This document shows positions 42,035-53,452 of a stretch of DNA of 64,000 bases, in pieces. The DNA is taken from contig JAGMWG010000001.1 in assembly GCA_020744225.1 (NCBI GenBank), positions 1,054,001 through 1,118,000 on the forward strand. Reading direction: 5' to 3'. The notes below the pieces were generated by a model. That model had not been told where the DNA came from and did not search any database. It saw nothing but the letters and a program-made list of their open reading frames with translations. Position numbers and translations under genes: made by a program. Position 1 is the stretch's first letter, and every line of letters begins with the position of its first letter. This DNA comes from Paraphoma chrysanthemicola (taxonomy: Eukaryota > Ascomycota > Dothideomycetes > Pleosporales > Phaeosphaeriaceae).

Positions 42035-44737
42035 ATGGCCGGACCGATTGACGAAACTATCTTCAACAAGATCAACGACTCCGCAACGAGCGCAGAGGCC
42101 CCTTGCGCTTACCGCCAGGATACGATTCCTGCCAGGAAACGTCGCCAAAGACGCAGCTGTGATCAATGTAGACGAGGAAAACGTGCCTGTGATGCAGGCG
42201 ATAGCGATAGCCTTACTGCACATACGTGTACGAATTGTCTTAGGAAGAACCAATGCTGTACTTTTAACTGGCTGAAGACTGCTTCAAATCCTCGCCAGAG
42301 CCACAGACGGGAGCAAAGGCACGCATTTCTCCGTAATCATCACAGCTGTTCCAAAGAATCCGTTGATTCCCAAAACGGTACAGGGTGTACCTTCACGAAT
42401 ACCGGTAACTCTCAACACTATTCGAACTCAGGAGCACCATCATCTACCCTTTCGAACTTTCATGGATTGCATGGATTGTATGCGAACGACCCTTCGGGAT
42501 GTTGTGAAGTTTCTCTCCACGATTGCGAAGATGACTGTGGAAGTCGACATCGTTTGTCAGATGCATTGGCGCATTCACGGCCTCGAAAGAGCTTGGATTG
42601 GAGGTCCCTTCACTCTCCTGAATCTGAATGGGATTGGTGCGGCGCTCCGTTATCTGAGCAGGATCAAGCCAGCTTCAATGTGTCTCCTTCAACCGGACGA
42701 AGTTTGGGAGATTCAAATGCGCGATCGACAATGACTCATAGTTTGCTGCGCATCTATCACGATAGCATGGAGAATGCCCTTTCATGTTGGCTAACCGAGC
42801 ATAATTGTCCATACCTTATGTCTGATAGTGGCTTGCTCGTCTCTGGACCGAGTAGCGCAACACGTGAATGGGGTTCATCTTGGTCGAACCGGATGTACAA
42901 TCGTGTCATCCAACTAGATCGAGCTTACTCGACCATTCGCCCTCGAATGCTTACTGCAGAGGAAGAGCGTACGGCATCAAAGGCTCTCAACATGTCAATT
43001 GTGGCATTTGCATCGCAGTGGGCACAAGCAGGCGAGCGAGGCACAAGGCGTCCGACAGAATCTGGTGTGACGCGAGATGGATTCCCCGTATCCAACGATT
43101 TTGAACGTTCCATGCAGGAAAGTCTGTGGCATCAGACATCGCAACTGCTGTACCAATCAGCCACCATTGATTCGTTCCGAGTCGTATTCGCATTGATCAT
43201 CTTCTCACTCACACAGCGACCCTTAGACATGACGAGACCTGCGCCACAGAGGAGCAAAGCAAATTCAGGATACGAAACTTTTCAAGCTTTAGTTCAAGAC
43301 GAAGACGCGCCCGTCTTCCTCGAGATCGCTTTGCGGCAACTCGTTGCGCAGCGCAGGAAATTAGAGCGACGTGGCCGAAGAAACACATATTCGGGGTCTG
43401 AAGAATTCCCTAAATCCCTTCGTATGGAAGACCGTGCTACTTTCAACCTGTTATACTGGCTCGGAGTCATGTTTGACACACTTTCTGCGGCGACCTGCCA
43501 GCGAGCCGTAGTGGTTAGCGACAACGACTGCTCTTTGCCACGACTTAGAAAGGATCCAGGCGAGCGGGACAACGCTGCGAAAGCTGGAAATTCCGGGAAA
43601 GACGCTCCTCAGCACTACCCATTCCTCACTGGAGCTGACTTCGATATGCCCAGTCACACAAATGCTCACGCAGATGACGACCAAGAAGTGTGGGGAGATC
43701 TATTCATCCGCACCGGGTCTCAACACATGGAACCCAAAGCAGCGCGATGGCCATGTTCGTATAAGCTCGCAGCCTTGACACTGAGTGCTGCTGCACCTGT
43801 AAAGGTGCTATTATTCCGCCGTGTTGCACAGCTTCAGGCATTAGTATCGCAACGAGCTTCAGCAGTACAAATCGAAGCGGCAATCAAAGCCGCATTCCAC
43901 GTCTACAACCATTGGCATCGCATGTACAATCCCTTTATCACAGACTGCGTGAAGCATCATGACGATCTGCCTGCGCGCGTACAGTCCTGGTATACTCTCC
44001 TTGCAGGCCACTGGCACCTGGCAACTTTTCTCCTTTCCGACCTACTGGAAACAGTCGACTCGACGCATCTCTCCCCTCTCAGTGAGCGCTTGTCCCGCCA
44101 GATCTCGAATCTTGTTCCTGTGTTGCGCCGCCAGAATGCGCTCGCCGTCGCAGACTTGAGTCGGTCTAGTATTCATGGCTCGTTAGGCGAGGCGCCGGAT
44201 TTTCACTTTGCACTTAACGAAGCTGCACTCCTAACGGAACCTTGGACTGTCGTGTTCGTACGCTCTTTATGTCGAGCAGGCTACATACTTGCCAATCTTA
44301 CCACTACAGATGTGCCCGAGCAAGAGCGGCGCGAATCAAAGCAACGTTGTGACGATTGCATAGAAGGACTCTGGTACCTGGGACGCAAATCAGACATGGC
44401 ATATCTAGCTGCGAGAGCGCTTTCAGAAATGCTCGCAGAAGCGAAGGTCACTGTGCCTGCACCGAAGGTTCTCAATCTTCCCATCAATGATGCTTGTTCG
44501 GCACCGCGACTTTTCGGTCTGGATACATGCAATAATCCGGAAGATCGCGCGGAAACCGCCCAATTCCCTCAGACGTTCGATCTGATGTCGGCATGGGCAG
44601 TGGACGGAAGCATCCAGGACGGTAGTCTTGATAAATGGCTGCCAGAGTGCGGGGATGAAAGTGTGCACCAAATTGTGGGAACCGAAAACTTCCCATTGAT
44701 GGATATTGCTTCGCAAGAGTATTTGTGGGGTTGCTGA
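42035..44737 (+). CDS. Zn2Cys6 transcription factor, AlcR-like
   Basis: Nuclear regulator, single open frame of 900 aa from the ATG at 42035. The binuclear zinc cluster uses Cys42, Cys45, Cys52, Cys65, Cys68 and Cys75 (C-X2-C-X6-C-X12-C-X2-C-X6-C); its context RRSCDQCRRGKRACDAGDS and CTNCLRKNQCCTFNWL resembles the AlcR/ethanol-regulator type, including the long third loop and the final CTFNWL. A basic run KRRQRR stands just before it. The rest has no coiled-coil dimerisation motif directly after the cluster, as in AlcR. The middle region (about residues 560-770) matches the general fungal regulatory middle homology in style (DLPARVQSWYTLLAGHWHLATFLLSD). In A. nidulans AlcR drives ethanol and ketone-induced genes. 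Neighbouring monooxygenase and esterase are plausible targets. Minor hidden introns are possible. Confidence 0.85.
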   Translation: MAGPIDETIFNKINDSATSAEAPCAYRQDTIPARKRRQRRSCDQCRRGKRACDAGDSDSLTAHTCTNCLRKNQCCTFNWLKTASNPRQSHRREQRHAFLRNHHSCSKESVDSQNGTGCTFTNTGNSQHYSNSGAPSSTLSNFHGLHGLYANDPSGCCEVSLHDCEDDCGSRHRLSDALAHSRPRKSLDWRSLHSPESEWDWCGAPLSEQDQASFNVSPSTGRSLGDSNARSTMTHSLLRIYHDSMENALSCWLTEHNCPYLMSDSGLLVSGPSSATREWGSSWSNRMYNRVIQLDRAYSTIRPRMLTAEEERTASKALNMSIVAFASQWAQAGERGTRRPTESGVTRDGFPVSNDFERSMQESLWHQTSQLLYQSATIDSFRVVFALIIFSLTQRPLDMTRPAPQRSKANSGYETFQALVQDEDAPVFLEIALRQLVAQRRKLERRGRRNTYSGSEEFPKSLRMEDRATFNLLYWLGVMFDTLSAATCQRAVVVSDNDCSLPRLRKDPGERDNAAKAGNSGKDAPQHYPFLTGADFDMPSHTNAHADDDQEVWGDLFIRTGSQHMEPKAARWPCSYKLAALTLSAAAPVKVLLFRRVAQLQALVSQRASAVQIEAAIKAAFHVYNHWHRMYNPFITDCVKHHDDLPARVQSWYTLLAGHWHLATFLLSDLLETVDSTHLSPLSERLSRQISNLVPVLRRQNALAVADLSRSSIHGSLGEAPDFHFALNEAALLTEPWTVVFVRSLCRAGYILANLTTTDVPEQERRESKQRCDDCIEGLWYLGRKSDMAYLAARALSEMLAEAKVTVPAPKVLNLPINDACSAPRLFGLDTCNNPEDRAETAQFPQTFDLMSAWAVDGSIQDGSLDKWLPECGDESVHQIVGTENFPLMDIASQEYLWGC

Positions 44738-45169
44738 ATGCTGCACGCCAATCGACAGTTCTTGAAGCAGTTTCAGGTTTCGATCGACAGTATTGACATA
44801 ACAAAAAGAGTGTTCAGAGCATGTTATCGTCAAGACTCAGACGCCGAATGCCGAAGTACCAAGTCATCGATGGCAGAGAATGGTAAGCTTCCGAGATCTG
44901 GCACCATCACCTTCACAACCACTTCATTTGGGCATCTGGCGAGATCCTTTTTGAGTAACCATGTTTTCTGTTGTTGGCTTCTTGACCTTCTCCCGCTCTA
45001 TGTCGAGGCTATCTACCTAATGCAGCGAGGCTAAAGCAAGCGGCTGGCACCTGATATACCTCAGCGACCTTTCATGTCATTAGCATAGCCGGAAGCCAAT
45101 GGCTCGCTGCTGTGCATTGTGAATATTATCATTTCTAACACTACCCCAGGTCGAATGTGGATTGTAGAG
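44738..45169. other. Intergenic region between convergent genes
   Basis: About 0.4 kb; no gene or repeat recognised. Confidence 0.45.
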
Positions 45170-46050
45170 CTACATAAAATTGACAACTTTATCCTGATCT
45201 CTGATATACGTCTTAATATCATCTCCCGAGTCAGCCTCCTCAAAGACGCGCATGAGATCAATAATCGAAAATTTCAGCCAGCCATTCCACTCGGTTCTCC
45301 TGCCTCCGCCATTTCGACTTTGTGCATAAAGGAGCTCAGGCTTTTCCATAGTAGTGTGGTCACTGCTAAGGAGCGTAAGGAATGCCGACTTCGCGTTGTA
45401 CGCTAGTTCCCACGATTTCGCACCTTCTGGTGGTGTGGGCCCAACGGGTGGAGGTGCACTCTCAATGCTCTGTAGCGAGGCGTCGTCGACAACTAGGCAC
45501 CAACCGTATTTGGGGCCGCACTTGTAAGAGTAGGATTCAAGGACTTCCTGGTATTCTGGGTCATCCATTCTCTCGGGATCGATAATGCAAGCGTAGTGTT
45601 GGCGAAAGTGCGTACACACGTCGGCGAGCGACGCACCAGGCAGATAGGCACCGGGCTGTAGGCGTAATGTGTCGATGAGCTTCTGATTGTATGGCACTGG
45701 GTGCGACCTCTTGTATCGTAGCTGGTCGGCAGCATGGGCATGCAGCTTGCTCAGCACGGTCTGAAAGCGCGGGTCGTCTGTCAAGATGCAGCCGTAAGCC
45801 ACTATTTTCCAGATTGTAGGAGCATGCTCACCGGCTGTATTCTGGCTTGGTTCTGTATCACTGTCCTCACTTACGTCTCTCTGCTTAAAAAGTCGTGAAT
45901 ATGTGCCATAGACGTAGAAGCCCCAGGTTGGGTCCTCCCAATGCTCAAACTTCCGCAAAATTTCTCACACATGCGCTCGTCGTAGTCCAGTACTGCCATT
46001 GTGAATTGCGCCGAGGTTTCAAAGGTGTCACGATTTGAGAGCTTGAACAT
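45170..46050 (-). pseudogene. Unknown fungal family, apparent -1 frameshift near the N-terminus
   Basis: The main frame (stop at 45170) reads about 262 codons up to 45958 but has no ATG near its N-terminal end. Directly upstream another frame, from the ATG at 46050 (MFKLSNRDTFET), reads smoothly to MAVLDYDERMCEKF at about 45960. The two meet at a run of four A on the + strand (45957-45960); one missing base there explains the break. Beyond it the protein has FEHWEDPTWGFYVYGTYSR, DDPRFQTVLSKLHAHAADQL, ERMDDPEYQEVLESYSYKCG and GWCLVVDDASL, a pattern seen in many fungal uncharacterised proteins that begin with a WGF-[VY]-Y element; function unknown. Either a recent pseudogene or an assembly error. 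No intron with usable sites spans the junction. Confidence 0.55.
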
Positions 46051-46249
46051 ATGGCGAGACCTCAAGGCTGCTCCTGCACTTTATATAACATGCAACCAAA
46101 TGAGGTTTAGAGCAGGCATCAGCTGACCCCACCACGATGCTGCGCCTTCTTGCCAGCAAGACTGCGACTCGTCAACAAAGCATCAACTGCATCTCAAGAC
46201 GTGGGTACACGGCTTCAAGTCATGCACTCTCGGCAGTATAATCCGGACG

Positions 46250-46659
46250 ATGTCAGTACCATTCGGCTTCTCCGCTAGCGACTTTGTGGCAGGCCTTAAT
46301 CTGCTGAACAAGGCTATCGTAGCCTTGCGCGATTCTGATGGTGCAAATTCGCAATTGCAAAACACAGTATTTGAACTGGAAAGCCTAGTATTCACTTTGC
46401 AAAGAGTCCAAGGCCCGGATCCCGGTGAGACAGCGTCGGATACCTTCCCGAAACTGCAATTTCTTGGCCACCAGTTTTACATCCATATCGGCAACTTTCT
46501 CTCGAGGATCACAAGACTAAACCCCGAGCTCGGGGACCAGGTTACCCACAAGCCAAAAAGCTTTTCCAGATGTATGCGCAGAAAACAACCCGACAAGAGC
46601 AGTGGGGCATACAACCCAAAAAGCATATGACGGACCTCAGAACTGCCATCTCGCAATAG
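46250..46659 (+). pseudogene. Fragment of a STAND/NLR-like N-terminal domain
   Basis: From the ATG at 46250 the frame reads MSVPFGFSASDFVAGLNLLN and ANSQLQNTVFELESLVFTLQ, the helical N-terminal domain common at the start of fungal STAND-type proteins (MSFGF-x-GDF...ELESL...). PKLQFLGHQFYIHIGNFL and ITRLNPELG continue it. At the A5 run 46555-46559 the match changes frame: the next frame gives LFQMYAQKTTRQEQWGIQPK and then a TAG at 46657, where the family normally goes on. Beyond it no NACHT domain or repeats follow. So it is a truncated, frameshifted relic, 200 bp from the frameshifted gene on the other strand. Confidence 0.5.
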
Positions 46660-47712
46660 CTGGCATTGTTTGGTAAGAATGAACATCATATTTTCTGTAT
46701 CTAAGAAAAGCTCACGCCTCAAATTTACATTGCGGGTCCGCGTACTGCTACTAGTCCGGTCGAGGTGTGACTTAGTGGTCCAATCTGAGCTCTCTCGTGA
46801 GATTGAATATGGACGAATCGCCGGCAGCACCAACACTTGCATACACTAGAAAAGCGATGCTAGTTTACAAGAATGTGCATGTGGTGATGACTTGCACAAA
46901 TCTCAACTGCTTTATTTCGGCCTCTGCTGAACGGGGGAGAGACGAGGATGGTCAACTCCTTTGCGCACGCTGTCATTCATTGAACAGAACGGCCCGCAAG
47001 GCTCAGCTTCAGGACACAAGACCGCCGCGTAGGAACTCGGAATCTATGGAGGTTCAAGTATCTGGCAGTTTTCGCTACTTCATGGCAGGGGAACAGATTG
47101 GACGATGGCCGAGACCACCTAACATTGAAATACCGAAAAATTGAGATACAAGATACGAAGTCACTTGAGTGGTGGGAGACTGAAAAATCAACGTGATTTG
47201 AATTGTCCTCGTGGCAGAATCATCATCATCGGCGCCTTCGCGAAATCGGTTGGGCTTGAAGGTCTCGTTCTACGAGAACTTGAGGTATTCACGTCTGCCA
47301 GTCGCAGACCAGCACTCTTTCCAGGCCAGAACGCCCACCTGTGAAAGCTGCGAAGTAGCGCCCCAAGAAAGGTAAGTTTGTTGTGAGGGACACCTCGGTG
47401 CAGTTTCACTAGCATTGAGTCAGGAAAATTTTAGATTTGCAGAATGCTCACGTCCACCGCATGCGCAAGCCTGCCTGCACCGTGACTCAAGCAAGGAGAC
47501 GGAAATTGAAGTGCAGATCAATAGTATCAATCTGTCCAAGACGAAGTGCACTTACACCCAGTGCGATAAATAGCACATATGCACACTGACCTTTCCAACA
47601 GCACCAGCACTGCGCGACATGTGAAAGCGTCATGTTACATAGATACTCAGTCACTATATTTGCGTCCTCAAGAAACGCCATCGCTATGCCCAACGCACTC
47701 TACATACTAACA
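46660..47712. other. Intergenic region, one weak ORF
   Basis: Holds a 111-codon frame from the ATG at 46809 to 47144 (+) with a loose zinc-finger look: TCTNLNC, then GQLLCARCHSLNRTARK. It is preceded by stops in the STAND frame and not called as a gene. Nothing else recognised. Confidence 0.35.
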
Positions 47713-49652
47713 CTACTTCCGCACCCTCTTAGTACTCTTCTCACTCGCCTGACTAAACACACTCGCGCTCCTCTTATGCCCACCCCCAACACCCTGACTC
47801 GTCGCCCGACTCGGCTGCACACTACTCTCATCCTCGCCTTCTGCATCCAAGTCATCCGGATCGATATCCGCATCTCCATCTCCATCTCCATCTCCATCAC
47901 CATCCTCCTCACCCTCGGCATCGTCATCATCATCTTCCCCTTGTGCATCATCCTCGCCATAATTCGGATTATCGTCATTCTCATCGTCCGGCTCGTCCTT
48001 TGGTTCGGTCTTGGTTTCAGCGTCGTTGCCTGTTGTGTTGGTGCCTTCTTTCATATTGAGCAAGACGCGGCACTCGCCTTCTTCTTTTTCGCGGACTTTG
48101 CGTACGTCGAGCAGTTTACCCAGTTTAGTAACCAGCTGCTCGAAAGTGTTGCCGACTTTGCTCGTCGGAATCGGGATGACGTCTGGAATACCCAATTCTG
48201 CGAGCGCAGCGCCGATTTTCTGTGTTTGCACGTTGGACTTGGCTTGTCGCATCTTGAGCAGTTTGTCAGATCCAAATGTGACACCTGAGGTGAGGCGGTC
48301 GTGCGTGGAGACATTGAAGCGTTCTTCTTGGCGGGGCGAGAGTTGCTTGACGGGTGTTTGGGCCACGGCTTGCGAGGCCATGCTTTGCCTGCGATTTGCT
48401 GCTGAGAGCTGGGCTTGTGCAGAGCCGGGGGTGTGGACCATGTCGTTGGCGGAGAGACTGAGGCGGCCGGGCCCTGTGGCGCCGCCTGATGCGCGCTTTT
48501 TGCTGCGGTCTTGTTGGAAGAGTTGCTGGAACAGGGCTTGGAGCGCTTGTGATGATGTGAATGCTTGGAGACCCGCAGATACGGCGGGGTTGTGTTGTGG
48601 TGCATCGAGTCGTGCGCGAAGTTCTTCGCGCTCGGCGTCAAGGCGGTTTGCGGCCATGTTGATGCGCTGGAGTTCGGTGAGGAGGAACTCTTCTTCCTTG
48701 ACTTCATCCATGCTTCTGTTCATGAGCGCGGAAGCCAGCATTTTGCGGTTCCGCTCCATGACTGGATCAAACTTGGTGAGCATCTCGTACGTGCTGTATT
48801 GCTCCGCGTCCATCTGGACCTCTGGTATCCGTTGCTTCATCAGCTTGGCGGAGATTTCGTAGAACCGTGCCTTTAGATCCTCTACAGAGCGCTTCTTGGA
48901 GGGCGCGAAGGGCATGGTCGCCAGCGCTTGGTCTGCCTCGCCATTCGCGTTGTCCGGGACATCTTGTGAGGTATTCGGCTGGAAGTCGTATCGGTCCCAT
49001 ACTATCGCCCACCGGTAGGCAAAGTCGCCTACCATTTGTATCAAATAGTCCGTCTCTTCTCTGCTCCAATCATCGCTCCGTAGGTATGCATCGTACTCGT
49101 CGTCGGTGAAGGTGGGCAGATCGACCTTGATGTCGTACTTGACGTACTCTGAACAAGTGTCGATGTACGATTCTGTATTGTCATCGTCCTGCATCGGTGC
49201 GTCGTCGCTTGGCTGTACCGCTGGGGCTGCTGTGTGCTTGCGCCGCCAGTGCTTCAGTACCAGGCCATCGCTGCGAACCGGGTTCCTGAACGGCTGTGAT
49301 TCCCTATGCCCGCAATCTTAGCCCTGAAAGTGATATGTATTGTATGCGCCATACCATTTCTTCGCGGGCCCGGTGTTTTGCCTCTTTGCGCGGTAAGCCT
49401 TCTTCTCCTCATAGACTGCGACGGGAGGCGGCCGCTCGCCGTACAGCGCTGCGACTTCGCGCGCAACACCCTCTGTACGCGCAAAGTTAGCCGATGACTT
49501 TCTCCACACCCACAGGAGTCTTGTTGTATGTCTCACGTACGAATCTTGCGCGTTGCTCCCGTAGGCTTTGGCCGCTTCTGTGTTGCTGCCTTTGGCACCT
49601 CCGCACCCATGGGCAGCCCCAGCATGTCGCGCACATCGCGTCCGGACGCCAT
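47713..49652 (-). CDS. SWC4: SWR1/NuA4 subunit Swc4 (DMAP1 homologue)
   Basis: Shared subunit of the SWR1 (H2A.Z exchange) and NuA4 (histone acetylation) complexes. Three exons: 49541..49652, 49355..49472, 47713..49303 (introns 68 and 51 nt), 606 aa. The N-terminus MASGRDVRDMLGLPMG is the classic Swc4 start; exon 2 has GVAREVAALYGERPPPVAVY; the second splice restores KKW-ESQPFRNPVRSDGLVL followed by KHWRRK. Then comes the SANT/Myb-like domain (FTDDEYDAYLRSDDWSREET, YLIQMVGDFAYRWAIVWDRY), a basic coiled-coil helix (MERNRKMLASALMNRSMDEV...), and the C-terminal DMAP1-like region with DRLTSGVTFGSDKLLKMRQA and QKIGAALAELGIPDVIPIPT. The end is a long acidic tail including a (GD)n run encoded by a hexanucleotide repeat near 47866-47900, then a basic KSTKRVRK. 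All splice sites are canonical. Confidence 0.95.
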
Positions 49653-50534
49653 CGCAGCGTTGCGAGATTTCGATTTGGCGTGGAGCGACGTTGATTAGAG
49701 GGTGTCGTGGATGGATTTGCAGGGGTCGTCGTAGAATTGTGTAAATGTCGAGGTTCGCAGACGGCGCGACCCTGCGGCGGGCAGTCCGAGCTTGAGTGAT
49801 GCAGGGCTCACCAAGTCAACCAAATCAAAAGAGCCGTCAGATAACGACGACAGCTTGATTCCACTGCATGGAATTGTCGACCATTGAACAGGTAAACCCT
49901 TAAATCGAATCTTTCATGAGTGTCAACCTCCATTGCTTCTTCATGCACACGGCACTTTCGACATCATCTTCAACTCAACATTTTAGAGAGACACTTTTGA
50001 GAAAACAGGTCGGATTGACGGACACACTCACGCTCACACTAGGTTGAACACTAAAAAAGCTTTGAAGTTATCATCTATTTTGTTCTCCTACCATCTACCA
50101 TGAAAGAGACCGGGACCCCTTCAACCACAGCCCAACACGAGCCCGGATCCCGATACAAAGTACTCCTTTACATGCTATGTTTTCTCCCCTCTCGGACACA
50201 AAAGATGGATGGTGAATGAAATGCCTCCCAGATCGCGACGCCGCAAACGCCAGGGAGAAGGACTGCCGGATACGCGCTGCCAGCTTGCTGATGCAGATCA
50301 CAACGCGAGGTCGTCAAGTCGAAAAGAATGATGGAATGAAGGCGGTCCGGATGGTCGTCGTAAGTATTAACCTATCATACCCGTTGGAAGGAGATTTTCG
50401 AGCCCATCTATCGATCATTACAAAGGTACCTATACAGGAAGAAATGCGAACGTGGCCGGAAATATTGTCGCTCAGGAACGAACGCCAGAATGCAGTGTTA
50501 AGGGACGTGGATTAGACAAGGTGGGCAGGTCATC
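49653..50534. other. Intergenic region
   Basis: SWC4 promoter at the left and ckiA 3' region at the right. No gene or repeat recognised. Confidence 0.5.
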
Positions 50535-52094
50535 CTATTTCCCTGCGCCGCAGCATAGCACATTCATAATCTTCTGCATTACGCTGGGCTTTTCAGCTTG
50601 TTGTTGCCTGGGCTGTTGGAGGTTCGGGCTCGCAGCTGGTACTGCGCGGTTGTTTGCTGCAAGGTTCGGCTGACTGTGCTGGAATTGAGCTTGCGTCGAA
50701 GCACCCTCGGGTGGTGCAAGCTCTCCCATGCTCTTCCTCTTGATTTGCGAGTCGCGCTGCATGTTGTCCCTTGGGCTTCTTCCGGGCTGGGCTCGAGTCG
50801 CTCCGGGCTTGGGAAGAGGCTCGTTTAAACGGTGGTGGTCGATGGGGAGGTGCGTCTTGTTCTGTCGGTGCGGTTGACCGTGGACATTAACAGCGGTCGA
50901 CGAGTTTTGGTGGACGTTGCTGTTGTGCATCTGCTGCACTGCCGATGGATGCGACTTCATGACCTCCCAGCCCTTGCCGTTGTTCAGCTTCATCCAGTCG
51001 TACTCTCCATCCTCGATCTCTCCGGTGCTCTTGAGGGCCTGAGTGAAGAGCTCGCGCAGGTAGTCGTAGTCGGGGGTATCCTCGAATCCGAGGTTGCGGA
51101 CGTAGCTGAGATACTTGTTGAATTCCTCTGTGCTTGGTTAGATCATACCCCGGCTAACACGACACTCAACGTACCAGGGAAACCGTCGCAGAGATCCTTG
51201 ATAGGGGTCGTCTGCTTCTTCTCTCCAATCTTCTCGTACTTCTGCTTGTTCGTCGCAGCCTTCAAGCCCTGCCATGGCAGACCGCCACGCAGGAAGTACA
51301 TGAATACGTGACCGAGGGCCTCGAGATCATCGCGGCGAGACTGCTCGCGACCGAGATGGGTGTTGATACTCATGTAACGTGCGGTACCGGAGAGCGACTT
51401 GCGTTCCCTGTAGGGGATGTGCTGCTTCGTCTTGGGATCACGGTACTGCTTGGCCATGCCAAAGTCGACAACGTGAATAACGTTGGCGCTCTTCGAGCCG
51501 GGGCGGCCGATGAGGAAGTTGTCGGGTTTGATGTCCCGGTAGATGAGGTTCTTCTCGTGGATGGTTTGCACCCTCGACAACTAGACGGGATAAGCACACG
51601 GGGGTAGGACAGCGCAGAGAAGACGTACCATCTGCTTGGCTACCATGACGACGGTCTTGATAGAGAACTTCCTGTTGCAGTGGTCGAACAGGTCCTCCAA
51701 GCTGGGGCCGAGCAGGTCAATGACCAGGATGTTGTGCAGGCCCTCCTGACCGAAGTAGTAGACATTGGGGATCCCGGCTGCGATGCGTCAGTGCATGGTC
51801 GTATCAGGTGATGGGTTGTTGTGAATGGCAAAGGCCTCGTGCCGCGAGCCCATGGCACGTCGAGCAGGAAAGGGGAAGGGAGAACTCACGGCAGCCGACA
51901 AGGATCTTGTAAGTGCGGTACTCGTCGCGCAGCTGGGGCGCGTCGCTCTTGCGCGGCTCGAACTTGATGGCAACCTGCTGCTGGTTGAGCAGGTTGGTGC
52001 CCTCAAAGATGACGCCGAAACTGCCTTCGCCAATCTTCTTGCCGACGCGGTAGTGCACGCCCACCACGTTCGACGATGTGCTGCCGCTGGCCAT
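50535..52094 (-). CDS. ckiA: Casein kinase I, CkiA/Yck type
   Basis: Essential Ser/Thr kinase of the plasma-membrane casein kinase I group, involved in transporter endocytosis, septation and signalling. Four exons: 51890..52094, 51629..51777, 51175..51580, 50535..51127 (introns 112, 48 and 47 nt), 450 aa. Kinase motifs: GKKIGEGSFGVIFEG (P-loop), VAIKFE (catalytic Lys), YRDIKPDNFLIG (catalytic loop), VDFGMAKQYRD (DFG), and the CK1-specific KQHIPYRERKSLSGTARYMS with SIN instead of APE. Residues up to about 300 are kinase; the tail is Gln/Asn/Pro-rich and ends NVLCCGAGK, whose Cys-Cys pair is the expected palmitoylation site that anchors Yck-type kinases to the membrane. GFPEEFNKYLSYVRNLGF over the last splice is the group signature. 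The start has A at -3. Confidence 0.96.
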
Positions 52095-53452
52095 CTCGAA
52101 CGTGTAAATTACGGAGCGGGGATGGGAGCCGTTGCGTGGAAGTGTCGCGGTGCAGTGCTGCGCAGTCGGGACGTCGCTCGGGGGCTATGCAGGCCGACCG
52201 GCGAAGGGCGTGACGGTGGCCGGGAGAGACGAGGCGGACACGAGAGCGACGGTGCTGCGGCAGCAGCAGAGGCAGCAATGGAGAGAGCGCGCGGCGGTGG
52301 GGGGAAGAAGAATGGACGGCGGGAGTGCGTGGTGGTGGAGTGCAGAAGAGATCGACTCGAGCTGGGAGCGAAAGGTGAAGAAGGGGCGCGGGCATGGGTG
52401 CAGGGTGTGTGCTTAGCTTAGCGTCTTCTTCACCACCCAAGGATGCACTCCATGTCTGCAGAAGGCTATTAGCCCACTATCCCGCTTGTGGAGAGCTGCA
52501 TATCGCTGCATCGCTGCCGGAGCACCAATCCGCACCGCCTTTGCTTGCAGCCCGAAACGCTGTCGCACTCGCCTTCGCTGGGGGGGACGGCTGCTCATCC
52601 AACGTGCTCGCTGTACCTGCGCTGGCATGCTCGCCATCGCCAGCCTTATCGAGAACTTGCTCCGCCCGAAATTGGCATGCCAAACATGCGCGGCAACTGG
52701 CTCGCGGAACATCGAATCGGCGCTCGCATTGAGTTTCCCTCGAATGCGGACAGTCACACGTGATGCTTTGGTTCGAGCGTGCATGCACATGTCGTCGCTA
52801 TTTACGTGTCCGCCCCAGCCTCACCGCTGCAGCGCTGGCGTCTGTCTGCATAACCGCCCTGCCCTCTGCGCCTCGCGACAACGGCGCCGTACCACCAGCA
52901 ACAGCCACCGTCATCGTGTCTCACAATGCCCATCGCCAATGCCATCGTAGCCGACATCCGCGCCGAAGGCTGCGTGTTTGCGCGATAGCCTCCATCCCGA
53001 TCCCAGCATAACGGCCTGGCCGCTAGGCTATTGGCCTGTCCTGATTGGGTCGGCGCACAGCCGCTTCTCTCGCTCAAGCCACATTGCGGCACGAACCCAC
53101 TCTAGAAATGAACCGTTCCGTGGATACACATTAGCCGCAGGGTCTCGAACCAAGCATAGATTTGTGCCAAACTTGGTCGTCCTCGCCATCTACCGATGCA
53201 AAGTTTGTGTATTGACACATGTACATTCCACGCAAGCAGCCCGGAGAAACTCAGGGACGTGACAGGCGACGTCTGACAGCCATGACAGGCCTGCACCTAG
53301 ATATAAACACAAATGAGAAGATACCTTCGCTGGCCGCGACCTTGTTTTTGAAACGCCATGCCCAATGCTGCCCCGAATGTCCGACGCTGTTCGCCCAATC
53401 GCGCTTGAAATCACCAAACAAAGAATCTTAATGGCCCGATGTTGCACGCCTC
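52095..53452. other. Long ckiA promoter/leader region
   Basis: 1.36 kb between the ckiA start and the NUP133 stop, both on the minus strand. The part next to ckiA (about 52095-52440) is very purine-rich on the + strand, that is, a pyrimidine-rich leader for ckiA. Open frames in 52400-53100 overlap on both strands and show no family. No RNA gene recognised. Confidence 0.45.

Noticed and set aside
44738..45034. 98-codon + frame directly after the AlcR-like gene
   Set aside because: Begins one base after the regulator's stop codon and has no family; most likely 3' UTR.
47700..48288. Isoleucine-rich + frame of 218 codons that looks membrane-like
   Set aside because: It is the antisense of the acidic (GD)n tail and C-terminal part of SWC4; the hydrophobicity comes from the ATC-rich complement of GAT/GGC codons.
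53102..53230. tRNA-like B box (GGTTCGAGACC on the minus strand near 53140-53155)
   Set aside because: No matching A box at the right distance and no acceptor-stem pairing could be built.
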